In this document: piece by piece, positions 52,336 through 61,245 of the stretch
Position numbering within the stretch: the first letter of the stretch is position 1
How the letters are laid out: every line of letters begins with the position of its first letter
Assembly: GCF_012641335.1 (NCBI RefSeq)
Contig: NZ_JABAID010000003.1
Span: 186,001 to 250,000 of the forward strand
Direction: 5' to 3'
From: Novosphingobium sp. ERN07
GTDB lineage: Bacteria; Pseudomonadota; Alphaproteobacteria; Sphingomonadales; Sphingomonadaceae
DNA: 64,000 nt
Made by a program: the position numbers and the translations under genes
The notes under the pieces: model-generated
Told to the model about the DNA's origin: nothing
The model's database searches: none
Seen by the model: only the letters and a program-made list of their open reading frames with translations

Positions 52336-53834
52336 AGCGCGCTCATCAGGTTGACGAGATCCTGCTTCTCCTGCTCGGTATAGCCGATGGAATAGCGCCG
52401 CTCGTAATAGTCCACCACGCCGCGCAGATCCTTTGCCAGACCGTTGGAGAAATAGGGCGCGCGGGCCGAAAGGCCGCGCATCGATTGCAGGGTGATCTTG
52501 CCGACATCGGCGCATTTGCCCGATGTGAGGGCGAAGCCCGGATCATAGGTGTAGATCACCTTGCCGTAGTGCGGATGAGGCCGTCCGGTGCAGGTGACCT
52601 TGAACAGGGGCAGATCGTCCCACGGATCGGCAAAGGGCAGGGTGGTGGTGCCGAGATCGACCTGACCGGGGGCCACGTCGTTGCCCATCTGGCTCATATT
52701 ATGGCAGAAAACGCAGGAGTTGCGCACGGGGTTGCCGAACCCGATCCGCGAATTGATGCCCGCCGTATCGGTGATCAGGAACATCTTTTCGCGGAACACC
52801 TTGGCCCCGCGCGCGATGGACTGGCGATGGGCGAGTTGTTCGGGCGTCAGCTTTGCGGCTTCGTCCTTGGGGATGCTCTCCCACGCCTTGAATTCGCTCC
52901 ACACTGGTTCACCGATAGACCCCAGCGCCCCGGGCTGGCTGTCACGCAGCCGCACGGGGCCACCCCTTGCGCCCATGCTGTCGAGCGCGCCGCCAGCCTT
53001 GCTGGTTTGCATCGCGCTGTAGACGCGCAGTTCGAAGTCTTGCAGCGTCTTGCGCTGGGCGGGCGTCAGCGCTTTCAGCATCTGAAGGTGCGTTGCCGCA
53101 GCGTCTTCCATCTGGATGCGCAGGTTGCCGGCGCGGTTATCGGCCATCAGGTTGCCCGACTGCGGCTTTCCGTCATCGGGATCGAGCGGGAGCGCATAGC
53201 CCTGCTTGGGATCGTAGGGGAAACCCACGGCCAGCAGGTACTTCATGTTCGCCACCGGGCGCGGACGGCGATAGACCGAGATCTTGCCCGCCGCCGGGCC
53301 ATAGGCTGGTCCAGAATTGCAGCCATTGGGGTCGCGCACGACCTCGATGGTAAAATCGGGCGTTACCGGGTTGCCGTTGAAGCTTTTGGTCGGCCAGGGG
53401 CGTTCGACGCGGATCAGTCCGCGATCAAGCAGCAGTGAGTGGCTCTCGCGCCGGTCTTGCGGCAGCGTGGGGCAGTTCGAACCGTCGTAAGCGGCAAAGA
53501 GCGGGTCTTTGCCGTCGGTCCGATCCCATTGTCGGCGTGCGCTTTTCACCGAAAGGCTCATCGCATCGGAGGGCTGATGGCAGGTCACACAGGCGCGGCC
53601 ATCCTTGCCCAGCGGTTCGAAGAAGGGATGGCCTGCGGTTTTCAACGGTCCGCCCACGGTCAACGTGCGTAAGGTGCCGTGATCGTTATCATAGTCCAGC
53701 GCCGCTGGCAGCACCCGGCCTTCACCGGGCGCCCACCAGCGGTCTGGCACATCCCCACCGCGCGCGCCGACCGAAAGGGCCAGCACCAACGCGGCGATGG
53801 GTAGGGCGAACGCCTTCTGCGGGAGGAAGTGCAT
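52332..53834 (-). CDS. Di-haem cytochrome c peroxidase-like exported protein
   Basis: A 500-residue exported protein (signal peptide FALPIAALVLALSVGARG). Two haem-c motifs are seen: CVTCH near residue 83 and CVFCH near residue 370. The layout (DGRACVTCHQPSDAMSL, SCVFCHNMSQMGNDV, then GLSARAPYFSNGLAKDLRGVVDYY at the end) matches di-haem peroxidase/MauG-like proteins of the longer subtype. It would move electrons to a peroxide or a protein substrate in the periplasm. It follows the TonB receptor at 53861 after 26 bp. Confidence 0.8.
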   Translation of the reverse strand: MHFLPQKAFALPIAALVLALSVGARGGDVPDRWWAPGEGRVLPAALDYDNDHGTLRTLTVGGPLKTAGHPFFEPLGKDGRACVTCHQPSDAMSLSVKSARRQWDRTDGKDPLFAAYDGSNCPTLPQDRRESHSLLLDRGLIRVERPWPTKSFNGNPVTPDFTIEVVRDPNGCNSGPAYGPAAGKISVYRRPRPVANMKYLLAVGFPYDPKQGYALPLDPDDGKPQSGNLMADNRAGNLRIQMEDAAATHLQMLKALTPAQRKTLQDFELRVYSAMQTSKAGGALDSMGARGGPVRLRDSQPGALGSIGEPVWSEFKAWESIPKDEAAKLTPEQLAHRQSIARGAKVFREKMFLITDTAGINSRIGFGNPVRNSCVFCHNMSQMGNDVAPGQVDLGTTTLPFADPWDDLPLFKVTCTGRPHPHYGKVIYTYDPGFALTSGKCADVGKITLQSMRGLSARAPYFSNGLAKDLRGVVDYYERRYSIGYTEQEKQDLVNLMSAL

Positions 53835-53860
53835 CAGCCGTTCGCCCTTTCTCTTGTGGC

Positions 53861-56074
53861 TCAGTTGCCGATTTCCACCCGCAGGCGCAGGCCATAGGTG
53901 CGCGGCGTGCCATAGATGATGCCGCCATCCGCGCTGGAGCTGTTCTGGATTTGCGAGGCGATGTAGGTCTTGTCGGTCAGGTTGTTGACGAAGGCTTCCA
54001 GCTTCCATGCCTTGCCCATGTCGAAGGTGAGGCGTGCGTCAAAGATGTTGCGGCCCGGCACCAGCGTGTTCACGCTGGGGAATGGCGTGGCATACTGTTC
54101 AGACAGGTACGACCACTGCACGCGCGGCGTCACGTCAACCGAACCGAAGCCCACTGTGTATTGCACGCCTGCGTTTACCGTCCATTCGGGCGAGAACGGC
54201 AACACGCGATCCTTGGGCACGAAGCGCAGGTTGGTGGCGCAGCCGACATCGGTGCCCGGAGCGTTGGTATCTGAAATGCAGGCCGAATTTGCGAACTTGG
54301 AATCGAGATAGCCAAGGCCAACGTTGGCAGCGAGGCCACCGAACTGTGCGGTCAGTTCCAGTTCGCCACCCCACGATTTGCCTGCCAGCGCGTTTTGCGT
54401 GACCGGCAAGCCGCCGACGAGGCTGGAAAGCTGGATGTCCTTGTAATCCGAATAGAACACGTCGCCGTTCACGCGCAGGTGGCGGTCGAGCAGTTCGGTC
54501 TTGAACCCGGCTTCGTAGACGAAGTTGCGCTCAGGCTTGAAATCGGGCGTGTTGGGCGTGAGGTTTACGCCGCCTGCCTTATAGCCCTTCGAGGCGGTCA
54601 GGTAGATCATGTTGTCACCACCGAAGTGGTAATTCACGCCGATCTTGCCGGTAAGCTGCTGCGAAGTGACCTGGCTGGTGAAAGGCAGGGTAAAGCCCGC
54701 GCCCGGAACGGCAAAGCGGGTGTAGACCTGCTTGTCCCACGAATAGCGCGCACCCGCGAGCACTTCGATCGCATCGGTGAGGTAGTAGTTCACCTGGCCG
54801 AAGACCGACTGCGAGGTGTTCTTCGCCTCGGTGATGATCGAGCTGTTTGATTGCAGCACATCGAGCGTATTGCGATTATCGCGCAGCAGGGTGACGGGGA
54901 CGGTTTCGTCCATCACGAAGCCACCGACGACCCACTGCAGCGGACTCTTGCCAGTGGACAGCAGGTTGAATTCCCCGATCAGCGTCTTGAACTGCGTGTC
55001 GCCATTGCTGACGCGGCCGGGATAAGTGCGGGTATTTGCAGTGTTCGCCGGAAGGTTGGCTGGAACGGCCAGCGCGGTGGCGGTGCGATCCCCATCGGTC
55101 TGATCGTGGGTATAGCCATCCTGCCAAGAAACCAGCCCGCGCGCCTGCACGCTGTCGCTCACATCATAGCGCGCTTCGGCGGACAGGCGATAACCCTGCT
55201 GGTTCTGGAACGAGAGCGCATCTTCCTGAATCACGAAAGGATCGGTGCTGACAGTATCGCCCCGGCGCTTGACGGCGTTGTTGTCTGACTTGACGTTGAA
55301 GTACTCGCCACGGACGTTGACGTTGAGCCTGCCGTCTGCACCGCGCAGGCGCAGATTGGCGCGCACGGCTTCCATGTTCATGTTGCCGGGCTGGCTTTGC
55401 GCATTGGGCGCGATGTTGCGCGTGAAGCTGTCACGCTGTTCGTGAACGCCCGCGATGCGCAGCGCCACGTTTTCACCACCCACGTTGACAGCGGCGACCG
55501 CACGATAGCGATCATAGTTGGCCACCGTAAAATCGCCCACAGCAAAGGTGCTGTCGAATTCCGGTTCGGGCGTGCGGACATAGAGCGCGCCGCCGGTGGA
55601 GTTCTGCCCGGTCAGGGTGCCCTGCGGCCCGCGCAGCACTTCGATGGTGCCGATATCGAAGAACGACTGGCCGATGAACTGTTCGTGCGGAATCAACTGG
55701 CCGTCGATGTAATAGGCGACGCCGGGGTTCGATGTGGGGGCTGACTGCGCGATGCCCACGCCGCGAATGTTGATAAAGGTCGAACGGTTGAACGTGTTGA
55801 TCGCCACCGAAGGCGCAACCTGCTGAATATCGTTGAGGTTGACCACACCTTTGCGCTGCAATTCCTCGCCCGAAAAGACCGAGGCGGAAATCGGCACGTC
55901 CTGAAGGCTCTGTTCGCGGCGTTCGGCGGTGACGATGATCGCGGTCAATCCGCCGTTGTCCTCAGCCTCGGTCGCTTGCGGTTCTGCGGTTTGCGCGAAG
56001 GCCGGAGTGATGACTGCGGTGCTGCCCAGCAGCGCGCCGAGCATGATGGCCCTGCGGGTATTGATGACAGGCAT
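53861..56074 (-). CDS. TonB-dependent outer-membrane receptor
   Basis: About 737 residues. Signal peptide (RAIMLGALLGSTAVITPAFA), TonB-box-like TAIIVTAERREQSLQDVPIS, plug (INIRGVGIAQSAPTSNPGVA, IEVLRGPQGTLTGQNSTGGA) and a long barrel ending GLRLRVEIGN. Start at 56074 with GAGGGGA upstream. It is the first gene of a minus-strand unit with the di-haem peroxidase-like and OmpA-like genes. Sphingomonads often pair such receptors with periplasmic oxidases for plant-derived aromatics; the substrate cannot be told. Confidence 0.92.
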   Translation of the reverse strand: MPVINTRRAIMLGALLGSTAVITPAFAQTAEPQATEAEDNGGLTAIIVTAERREQSLQDVPISASVFSGEELQRKGVVNLNDIQQVAPSVAINTFNRSTFINIRGVGIAQSAPTSNPGVAYYIDGQLIPHEQFIGQSFFDIGTIEVLRGPQGTLTGQNSTGGALYVRTPEPEFDSTFAVGDFTVANYDRYRAVAAVNVGGENVALRIAGVHEQRDSFTRNIAPNAQSQPGNMNMEAVRANLRLRGADGRLNVNVRGEYFNVKSDNNAVKRRGDTVSTDPFVIQEDALSFQNQQGYRLSAEARYDVSDSVQARGLVSWQDGYTHDQTDGDRTATALAVPANLPANTANTRTYPGRVSNGDTQFKTLIGEFNLLSTGKSPLQWVVGGFVMDETVPVTLLRDNRNTLDVLQSNSSIITEAKNTSQSVFGQVNYYLTDAIEVLAGARYSWDKQVYTRFAVPGAGFTLPFTSQVTSQQLTGKIGVNYHFGGDNMIYLTASKGYKAGGVNLTPNTPDFKPERNFVYEAGFKTELLDRHLRVNGDVFYSDYKDIQLSSLVGGLPVTQNALAGKSWGGELELTAQFGGLAANVGLGYLDSKFANSACISDTNAPGTDVGCATNLRFVPKDRVLPFSPEWTVNAGVQYTVGFGSVDVTPRVQWSYLSEQYATPFPSVNTLVPGRNIFDARLTFDMGKAWKLEAFVNNLTDKTYIASQIQNSSSADGGIIYGTPRTYGLRLRVEIGN

Positions 56075-56114
56075 GGTAATCCCCTCAATGAATTTTGCTC
56101 TAACGGATAACAAT

Positions 56115-56137
56115 GCCCTTACAGCCGATGTAAGGGC
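56115..56137 (-). terminator. Hairpin between the MFS unit and the TonB receptor
   Basis: GCCCTTACA and TGTAAGGGC are perfect 9-bp arms around GCCGA. On the minus strand this lies just past the MFS stop (56148), followed by ATTGTTATCC, a weak T-run. It may be a terminator, or an operator for the TonB receptor 40 bp away. Confidence 0.5.
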
Positions 56138-56147
56138 TTGCAAAGCC

Positions 56148-57338
56148 CTAATTCGCAGGTCGGCTTTTGCGCGCACCGACTGCGCAGGAAAATGCGATGG
56201 CGGTGGAAATGGTCAGCGCGCCGGCCACGCGCAGCTGATCGAGCGGCGAAAACAGGCCCAGCAAAGTCATGGCCGATCCGCTTCCAAGCATTTGCAAAGC
56301 GCCTGCAACGCTGGTGGCGGTGGCGGCAAGGCCATTTTCGGCAAAGGCCACGGCATTGAACGCTACCGGCCCAGCCATCCCGGCTCCAAGGCCCAGCAGC
56401 GTAATCGGAGCGATCAGCGGCACCACACCTTCGATGCCTGCCAAAGCCAGTGCAAGCGCTGTAATTCCGCCGATGGCCGCGCAAGCGGTGCCGACTACCA
56501 GTGCGCTGAAACGCCGCTCCACCGGCACCACAAGCCTTGTGCCGCCAATGCTGGCAGCGGCAATGGCCAGCAGCGCAAGCCCGGCTTCGCTCGACGAAAG
56601 GCCATAGCGATGGACCAGCAGGAACGGTGCGGCGCCCAGAAACATGTAAAGCCCGCTGCTTGCCGCGCAAAGTGCAGCCGTGGTCAGCACGAAGGCCCGA
56701 TTGCGGGCGAGTTTGGCATATGCGCTGAACAAATTTCGCGCTTTTTCGCCCGATGCCCGCGTTGTGCCGGTTTCGGGCAGGCGGTGCCATGCGGTGATGA
56801 GTGCTAACAGGCCTGCCGCCGCGAGCAGCCCGAACACCGCGCGCCAGCCTGCGATATCGGCAATGGTTCCACCGACGACCGGGGCGACCGCCGGAGATAT
56901 CAGCACGATCATCATCAGCGTTGCCTGCACGCCTGCGGCGCGCGCCGGGCCGAACACATCGCCCACCATCACGCGGGCGGTCACCACGCCGCAGGCCCCG
57001 CCGCTGGCCTGAACCAGACGTGCCAGCAGCAGCCATTCGGGCCTTGGTGCAAAGGCGGCCGCGGCAGCGCCAAGGATATAGAGCGCAAGCCCTGCCAGCA
57101 TCACCGGTCTGCGTCCCAGTCTGTCAACCAGCGGTCCAGCCACGAGTTGCCCGCCCGCAAGCCCGGCCAGATAGACGCTGACCACCTGCTGCGCCCGCGC
57201 TTCGCCAATGCCGAAGTCTTGCGCGATCAGGGGCAGGGCCGGAACCAGCATGTGAATCGCCATCGATCCCATCGCCGCGATGGCCGCCAGCGTCAGGATC
57301 GTGGTGCGATAGTCAGGTTCGGGCTTGCCCTTGTTCAT
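56148..57338 (-). CDS. MFS transporter, Bcr/CflA-type drug efflux family
   Basis: About 396 residues with 12 predicted helices. The early segment LTLAAIAAMGSMAIHMLVPA (TMS1), LAGLAGGQLVAGPLVDRLGRRPVML and the loop GDVFGPARAAGVQATLMMIV are the 12-TMS drug:H+ antiporter (DHA1) style of Bcr/CflA proteins. It overlaps the next MFS gene by ATGA (57335-57338), so both come from one promoter shared with, and divergent from, the P450 gene. Substrate unknown; export of a P450 product or uptake of an intermediate are both possible. Confidence 0.86.
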   Translation of the reverse strand: MNKGKPEPDYRTTILTLAAIAAMGSMAIHMLVPALPLIAQDFGIGEARAQQVVSVYLAGLAGGQLVAGPLVDRLGRRPVMLAGLALYILGAAAAAFAPRPEWLLLARLVQASGGACGVVTARVMVGDVFGPARAAGVQATLMMIVLISPAVAPVVGGTIADIAGWRAVFGLLAAAGLLALITAWHRLPETGTTRASGEKARNLFSAYAKLARNRAFVLTTAALCAASSGLYMFLGAAPFLLVHRYGLSSSEAGLALLAIAAASIGGTRLVVPVERRFSALVVGTACAAIGGITALALALAGIEGVVPLIAPITLLGLGAGMAGPVAFNAVAFAENGLAATATSVAGALQMLGSGSAMTLLGLFSPLDQLRVAGALTISTAIAFSCAVGARKSRPAN

Positions 57339-58639
57339 CGCGAACCGCGCGCCGCCATATGCCGCGCAACCATTGTCAGACTGGCGCAAATCACCGCGAT
57401 TCCCACTAGCAGCAGGGTGGGCGGGGTGAACGACCCGGTCGTTTGCCGCAGCCAGCCCATCAGTGGCGGCACGCTTGCCCCGGCAAGGCTGCCGGTCATG
57501 TTGATCACCACGATGCCCATTGCCATGCTTCCCGGCTTCAATAAGCGCGTGGGGATGGCCCAGAACGCGGCAACCGTGCAGCCGGTGCAGGCACCGCCGA
57601 TGATCAGCGCGATCAAGCCCGGCAGGCCTGCGCCAAACAGGTTTGCCGCCAGCAATCCCGTTCCGCCCAGCAGGGCCGGGATGGCAACGTGCAGGTATCG
57701 TTCGCCCGTGCGGTCAGAATGGCGGGCGTTCAGGATCAGGCCAAGGCCGCTGGCTGCCCAAGGCAGCGCCACGATCAGCCCGGTTTGGGCAGACGTGAGG
57801 CCCGACAGGCTCTTCACCACCTGCGGCAGCCAGAACATGATGCCATAGTTGGACGCCAGAATGCAGAACCAGATCGCGGCGCAGATCCAGCCCATCGGGC
57901 TGCGCAGCACGGCCCAGCGTTCGCCATCGCCTTGCGCGGCAGAGGTTTTGCCTGCGCCCTTGACGTTGTGTTCGATCCACTGACGCTCGCTTGCATCAAG
58001 CCAGCGGGCGTCGTCGGGCCTATCGGGAAACCACACCCACGCAAAAATGGCGAGCGCCAGCGCGGGCAGGGCTTCCACCAGAAACATGAAGCGCCAGCTT
58101 TCCATGCCGAAGGGCTGGTCCAGATCGATCAGCATCCCCGAAATCGGCGCGCCGATGACTTGCGCGACAGAGATCGACACAATCGGAATGGCCAGAATCG
58201 ACGCGCGATAGCGTTCCGGCGCCCACTGGCTGAGATAGAGCATCAGCCCCGATGACAGGCCGCCTTCGGAAAAGCCGATGGCCACGCGCAGCGCATAGAG
58301 CTGCCATTCGTTGCTGATTCCCGCCATCAGGCAGGAACACATACCCCATGCGGCGGTCACTGTGGCCAGCCAGCGGCGCAGGCCGACGGCTTCATAGAAC
58401 AGCACGCTGGGATACTTTGCGATCATGTATCCCACGAAGAGTACGCCCGCGCCGAACCCGTATTGCGTGGCCGAAAGGCCCAGCGCGCGGTTCATCTCTA
58501 TCGCGGCAAATCCCACGTTGGTGCGGTCTATCGCGCCGACAAGAATGTAGAGCGCTGCTGGGATGACCAGCCTGCGGATCACCTTGCCGCCGATAGTGCG
58601 TTCCAGCGCTTGTTCCCGTGTCGCAAGTTCTGCTGTCAC
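57335..58639 (-). CDS. MFS transporter, anion:cation symporter-like (aromatic/organic acid type)
   Basis: A 434-residue MFS protein. VIPAALYILVGAIDRTNVGF, AAIEMNRALGLSATQYGFGA and GVLFVGYMIAKYPSVLFYEA are typical of the ACS family, which takes up aromatic acids, phthalate-like anions or tartrate. GTG 58639 was preferred as start because GGGGAGAG precedes it; longer upstream frames run antisense to the P450 gene. The LacI-type operator at 58667 lies directly in front. Confidence 0.87.
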   Translation of the reverse strand: MTAELATREQALERTIGGKVIRRLVIPAALYILVGAIDRTNVGFAAIEMNRALGLSATQYGFGAGVLFVGYMIAKYPSVLFYEAVGLRRWLATVTAAWGMCSCLMAGISNEWQLYALRVAIGFSEGGLSSGLMLYLSQWAPERYRASILAIPIVSISVAQVIGAPISGMLIDLDQPFGMESWRFMFLVEALPALALAIFAWVWFPDRPDDARWLDASERQWIEHNVKGAGKTSAAQGDGERWAVLRSPMGWICAAIWFCILASNYGIMFWLPQVVKSLSGLTSAQTGLIVALPWAASGLGLILNARHSDRTGERYLHVAIPALLGGTGLLAANLFGAGLPGLIALIIGGACTGCTVAAFWAIPTRLLKPGSMAMGIVVINMTGSLAGASVPPLMGWLRQTTGSFTPPTLLLVGIAVICASLTMVARHMAARGSR

Positions 58640-58666
58640 GGTCTCTCCCCTTGGGTCATATCGTAA

Positions 58667-58680
58667 TGATAGCGCTTGCA
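58667..58680. promoter_or_regulatory. LacI-family-type operator TGATAGCGCTTGCA
   Basis: The AGCGCT core of GalR/LacI operators is seen with flanking TGAT and TGCA. It is in the 72-bp gap between the divergent MFS and P450 genes, so one bound repressor could control both. The core and right half recur at 47963, and a looser copy, GAGAGCGATTGCAT, lies at 59898-59911 in front of the LacI gene. Confidence 0.6.
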
Positions 58681-58711
58681 TGGCGCAGCGCGGCTGCTTA
58701 TGCAACCGGTC

Positions 58712-59890
58712 ATGACTGATCTCGCACAGGATTTCGACCCGGAAATTTCCGAGGATTTCGACAGCCCCCATATCGAATACGCGCGCCTGCGCCGCGAATG
58801 CCCGGTGGCGCACACCAATGGCCTCGGCGGATTCTGGGCGCTGACCCGTTATGAGGACGTGAAGCGCGCGGCTTCGGATTCGTCCATGTTCATCACCTCT
58901 GTGCAGAATGTCGTGCCCAAGGTTGCCTATACCGGGCGGCGGCCACCGCTGCACCTCGATCCGCCTGAACACACGCCCTATCGCAAGGCGCTGAACCCGC
59001 TGCTTTCGGTCGAACGGTCGGAAATGTTCGCAGACCGTGCGCGCGAACTTACGCGCCACCTGCTTGATCCGATGGTCGCCAAGGGCGGGGGCGATATCTG
59101 CGTTGAACTGTCGAGCTATCTGCCCGTCCACGTCTTTGGCGAATGGATGCGCATTCCCGAAGACTGGCTGGATACGCTGCACGATGCCGGGCGCGCCTTC
59201 ATTCTTGCGGTGCATTCGAACACGCCTGAAACGATGAAGGAAACCTCGCTCCGGCTTTATGACATGGCCCGTGCCCTGATCGCGCTGCGCCATGAACAGC
59301 CCCAAGATCCGGCTATCGATCCCACCAGCGCTCTGCTGGAAGCCCGGCACGAAGGGCAGCCTTTGCCCGATGAACTGCTGGTCGGCACCGTGCGGCAGGT
59401 GCTGGTCGTGGGCATGGTCGCGCCGATGGTGATGATCGGCAATATCTGCGTCCACCTTTCGCGCGACAAGGCGCTGCAACAGCAGTTGCGCGCCGATCCA
59501 TCGCTGATTCCGGCAGCAATTGAAGAATTCCTGCGCCTTTACACGCCCTATCGCGGCTTTGCCCGCACGGCGGTGTGCCCGGTCGAAATGGGTGGCCGCA
59601 CGATCCCGCCGGATGAGGCGATTGCCCTGATCTATGCTTCGGCAAACCGGGATGAAGAGGTGTTCCCCGAACCCGACAAGTTCATCCTTGATCGCCCCAA
59701 CATTGCGCAGCATCTGGCCTTCGGGCGCGGGCCACACAATTGCCCCGGCGTTCATCTTGGCCGGATGCAGTTGCGCGTGGCGCTGGAGGAAATCCTTGCC
59801 GCCACCACGGAGTTCGAACTCAACGGCCCGGTTACGGTCAGTCGCTGGCCCGAAGTCGGCGCGCTCTCCGTCCCTCTGCGGTTCAGCTAA
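58712..59890 (+). CDS. Cytochrome P450 without the usual I-helix acid-alcohol pair
   Basis: About 392 residues of a soluble bacterial P450. The haem-binding loop HLAFGRGPHNCPGVHLGRMQ carries the Cys ligand, and EEFLRLYTPYRGFARTA holds the K-helix ExxR. The I-helix, normally (A/G)GxD/ET, reads VLVVGMVAPMVMIGNICVHL, so the acid-threonine pair that protonates the oxygen species is absent. Such P450s (P450cin is the known precedent) use other residues. Redox partners are not encoded here. Start: ATG 58712; 58700 is possible. Divergent from the MFS pair and upstream of LacI. Confidence 0.85.
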   Translation: MTDLAQDFDPEISEDFDSPHIEYARLRRECPVAHTNGLGGFWALTRYEDVKRAASDSSMFITSVQNVVPKVAYTGRRPPLHLDPPEHTPYRKALNPLLSVERSEMFADRARELTRHLLDPMVAKGGGDICVELSSYLPVHVFGEWMRIPEDWLDTLHDAGRAFILAVHSNTPETMKETSLRLYDMARALIALRHEQPQDPAIDPTSALLEARHEGQPLPDELLVGTVRQVLVVGMVAPMVMIGNICVHLSRDKALQQQLRADPSLIPAAIEEFLRLYTPYRGFARTAVCPVEMGGRTIPPDEAIALIYASANRDEEVFPEPDKFILDRPNIAQHLAFGRGPHNCPGVHLGRMQLRVALEEILAATTEFELNGPVTVSRWPEVGALSVPLRFS

Positions 59891-59942
59891 GCGGCAAGAG
59901 AGCGATTGCATGTGATGGCGTGGAGCGGCTAGCATCCGCGCC

Positions 59943-60971
59943 ATGACTGCATCCGACGGGCCAATTGATCTGGAAGACCTTACCGGCAAAGCCGCGACGC
60001 TTGACGATGTGGCCAACCGAGCGGGCGTCTCCACCGCAACGGTCAGCCGTTTCATCAACAACCCGACCGTGGTCGCCAAGGCGACGGCGGAACGCATCCG
60101 CGAGGCGATTGCCGAAACCGGCTATATTCCAAACCTGCTGGCGGGCGGTCTTGCTTCCAGCAAGTCCAAAATGGTTGCGGTGCTGATCCCCTATCTTACG
60201 GATTCGATCTTCAACGACACGATCCAGACGATGGTGGAAGAACTGTCATCCGCCGGAACCACGGTCATGCTGGGGCTTACCGGCGTGTCCGAAGCGCGCA
60301 CAGAAGACCTGATCCGCGCCGCCATAAGCCGCCGCGTGGATGCCATCATCTTTACCGGTCCGGTCACGCCCAATGTCGAACAGATGGTGCGGCGCAGCCC
60401 GGCCCTGTTCATTCAGGTGTGGGACTTGCCCGAAGATCCTATCGGCATTGCGGTTGGCTTCTCGCATCATGCCGCGGGGCGCGATATTGCCCGCTTCCTG
60501 ATGTCGCGCGGCTATCGTCGGCCCCACGTCGTTACCGCGCAGGGCGCGCGTGCGCAGATGCGGCGCAATGGCTTTGTCGATGAATGGACTGCCAGCGACG
60601 GCATCGCGCCGACCGAGGCGCACGTGGAAGTACCATCGCGCTTTGGCCATGCTCGCCGGATCTTTGCAGAGATACGGCGTCTGGATCATATGCCCGATGT
60701 GGTGGTCTGCGGGTCAGACTATCTGGCGCAGGGTGTGATCGTGGAAGCGCTTGCTGCGGGGCTGCGGGTCCCTGAAGACATTGCCGTGGTTGGCTTTGGC
60801 AACAGTTCGATCGCGGGCGAGATGCGCCCCACGATCACGTCGGTCGAGGTCGATGGCGCGCGCATCGCGCGTGAGGCCATCGCCGCCATCCGCAATCGCA
60901 AGGGCACGGCTCTTCCGCCAGACCGCTGGATTGACGTGGGTTTCCGCCTTGTCGCCCGCGAAAGCGCCTGA
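59943..60971 (+). CDS. LacI-family transcriptional regulator
   Basis: A 342-residue LacI/GalR repressor: helix-turn-helix TLDDVANRAGVSTATVSRFI and hinge helix IPNLLAGGLASSKS, then a periplasmic-binding-protein-like sensor domain (MVAVLIPYLTDSIFNDTIQT, ELSSAGTTVMLGLTGVSEAR, PDVVVCGSDYLAQGVIVEAL). It lies 52 bp after the P450 gene and has a loose copy of the AGCGCT operator in front, so it probably regulates itself, the P450 and the MFS pair. The operator at 47963 suggests the CapA operon may be in the same regulon. Confidence 0.9.
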   Translation: MTASDGPIDLEDLTGKAATLDDVANRAGVSTATVSRFINNPTVVAKATAERIREAIAETGYIPNLLAGGLASSKSKMVAVLIPYLTDSIFNDTIQTMVEELSSAGTTVMLGLTGVSEARTEDLIRAAISRRVDAIIFTGPVTPNVEQMVRRSPALFIQVWDLPEDPIGIAVGFSHHAAGRDIARFLMSRGYRRPHVVTAQGARAQMRRNGFVDEWTASDGIAPTEAHVEVPSRFGHARRIFAEIRRLDHMPDVVVCGSDYLAQGVIVEALAAGLRVPEDIAVVGFGNSSIAGEMRPTITSVEVDGARIAREAIAAIRNRKGTALPPDRWIDVGFRLVARESA

Positions 60972-60976
60972 CGGTC

Positions 60977-61245
60977 AGAGCCAGATGACATCAAGTTGCA
61001 CCGTCGTGACGGAGCCAATTTTGGCCCAGCGCGAGGAAAGAGGAGGGAGCCATGCCATCGCATAGTGACCGACGATTGACGCTGCGATGGGCCAAAAGCG
61101 GCCCGCCGCAAAGCGGTTGTCTCAGGAAGCCCCTCGGACAGCGTCGCGTCGCTTGTCCGGGCAACCAGCCCGGCCTGCGCAACGCTCCTTGCCGAGAAGC
61201 TTCCTGAGACAATCCCGGCGATGCAACTTGATGTCATCTGGCTCT
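60977..61245. mobile_element. 269-bp MITE-like element with perfect 24-bp inverted ends
   Basis: The left end AGAGCCAGATGACATCAAGT... (60977-61000) and the right end (61222-61245) are exact reverse complements over 24 bp. Inside lies another perfect pair, TTGTCTCAGGAAGC (61117-61130) and GCTTCCTGAGACAA (61199-61212). No open frame fills it. The left end is 6 bp after the LacI stop and the right end supplies part of the DeoR stop codon. No target-site duplication is visible. Confidence 0.75.

Noticed and set aside
57335..60097. One 920-codon minus-strand frame covering the MFS gene and the region opposite the P450
   Set aside because: Only the part from GTG 58639 resembles an MFS protein and has a ribosome-binding site; the first 486 codons run opposite the P450 gene.
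60977..61245. The inverted repeats as a plain bidirectional terminator of LacI and DeoR genes
   Set aside because: The 24-bp arms are more than 220 bp apart and AT/GC content is not that of a terminator stem; exact long ends fit a mobile element better, although the inner pair could still end transcription.
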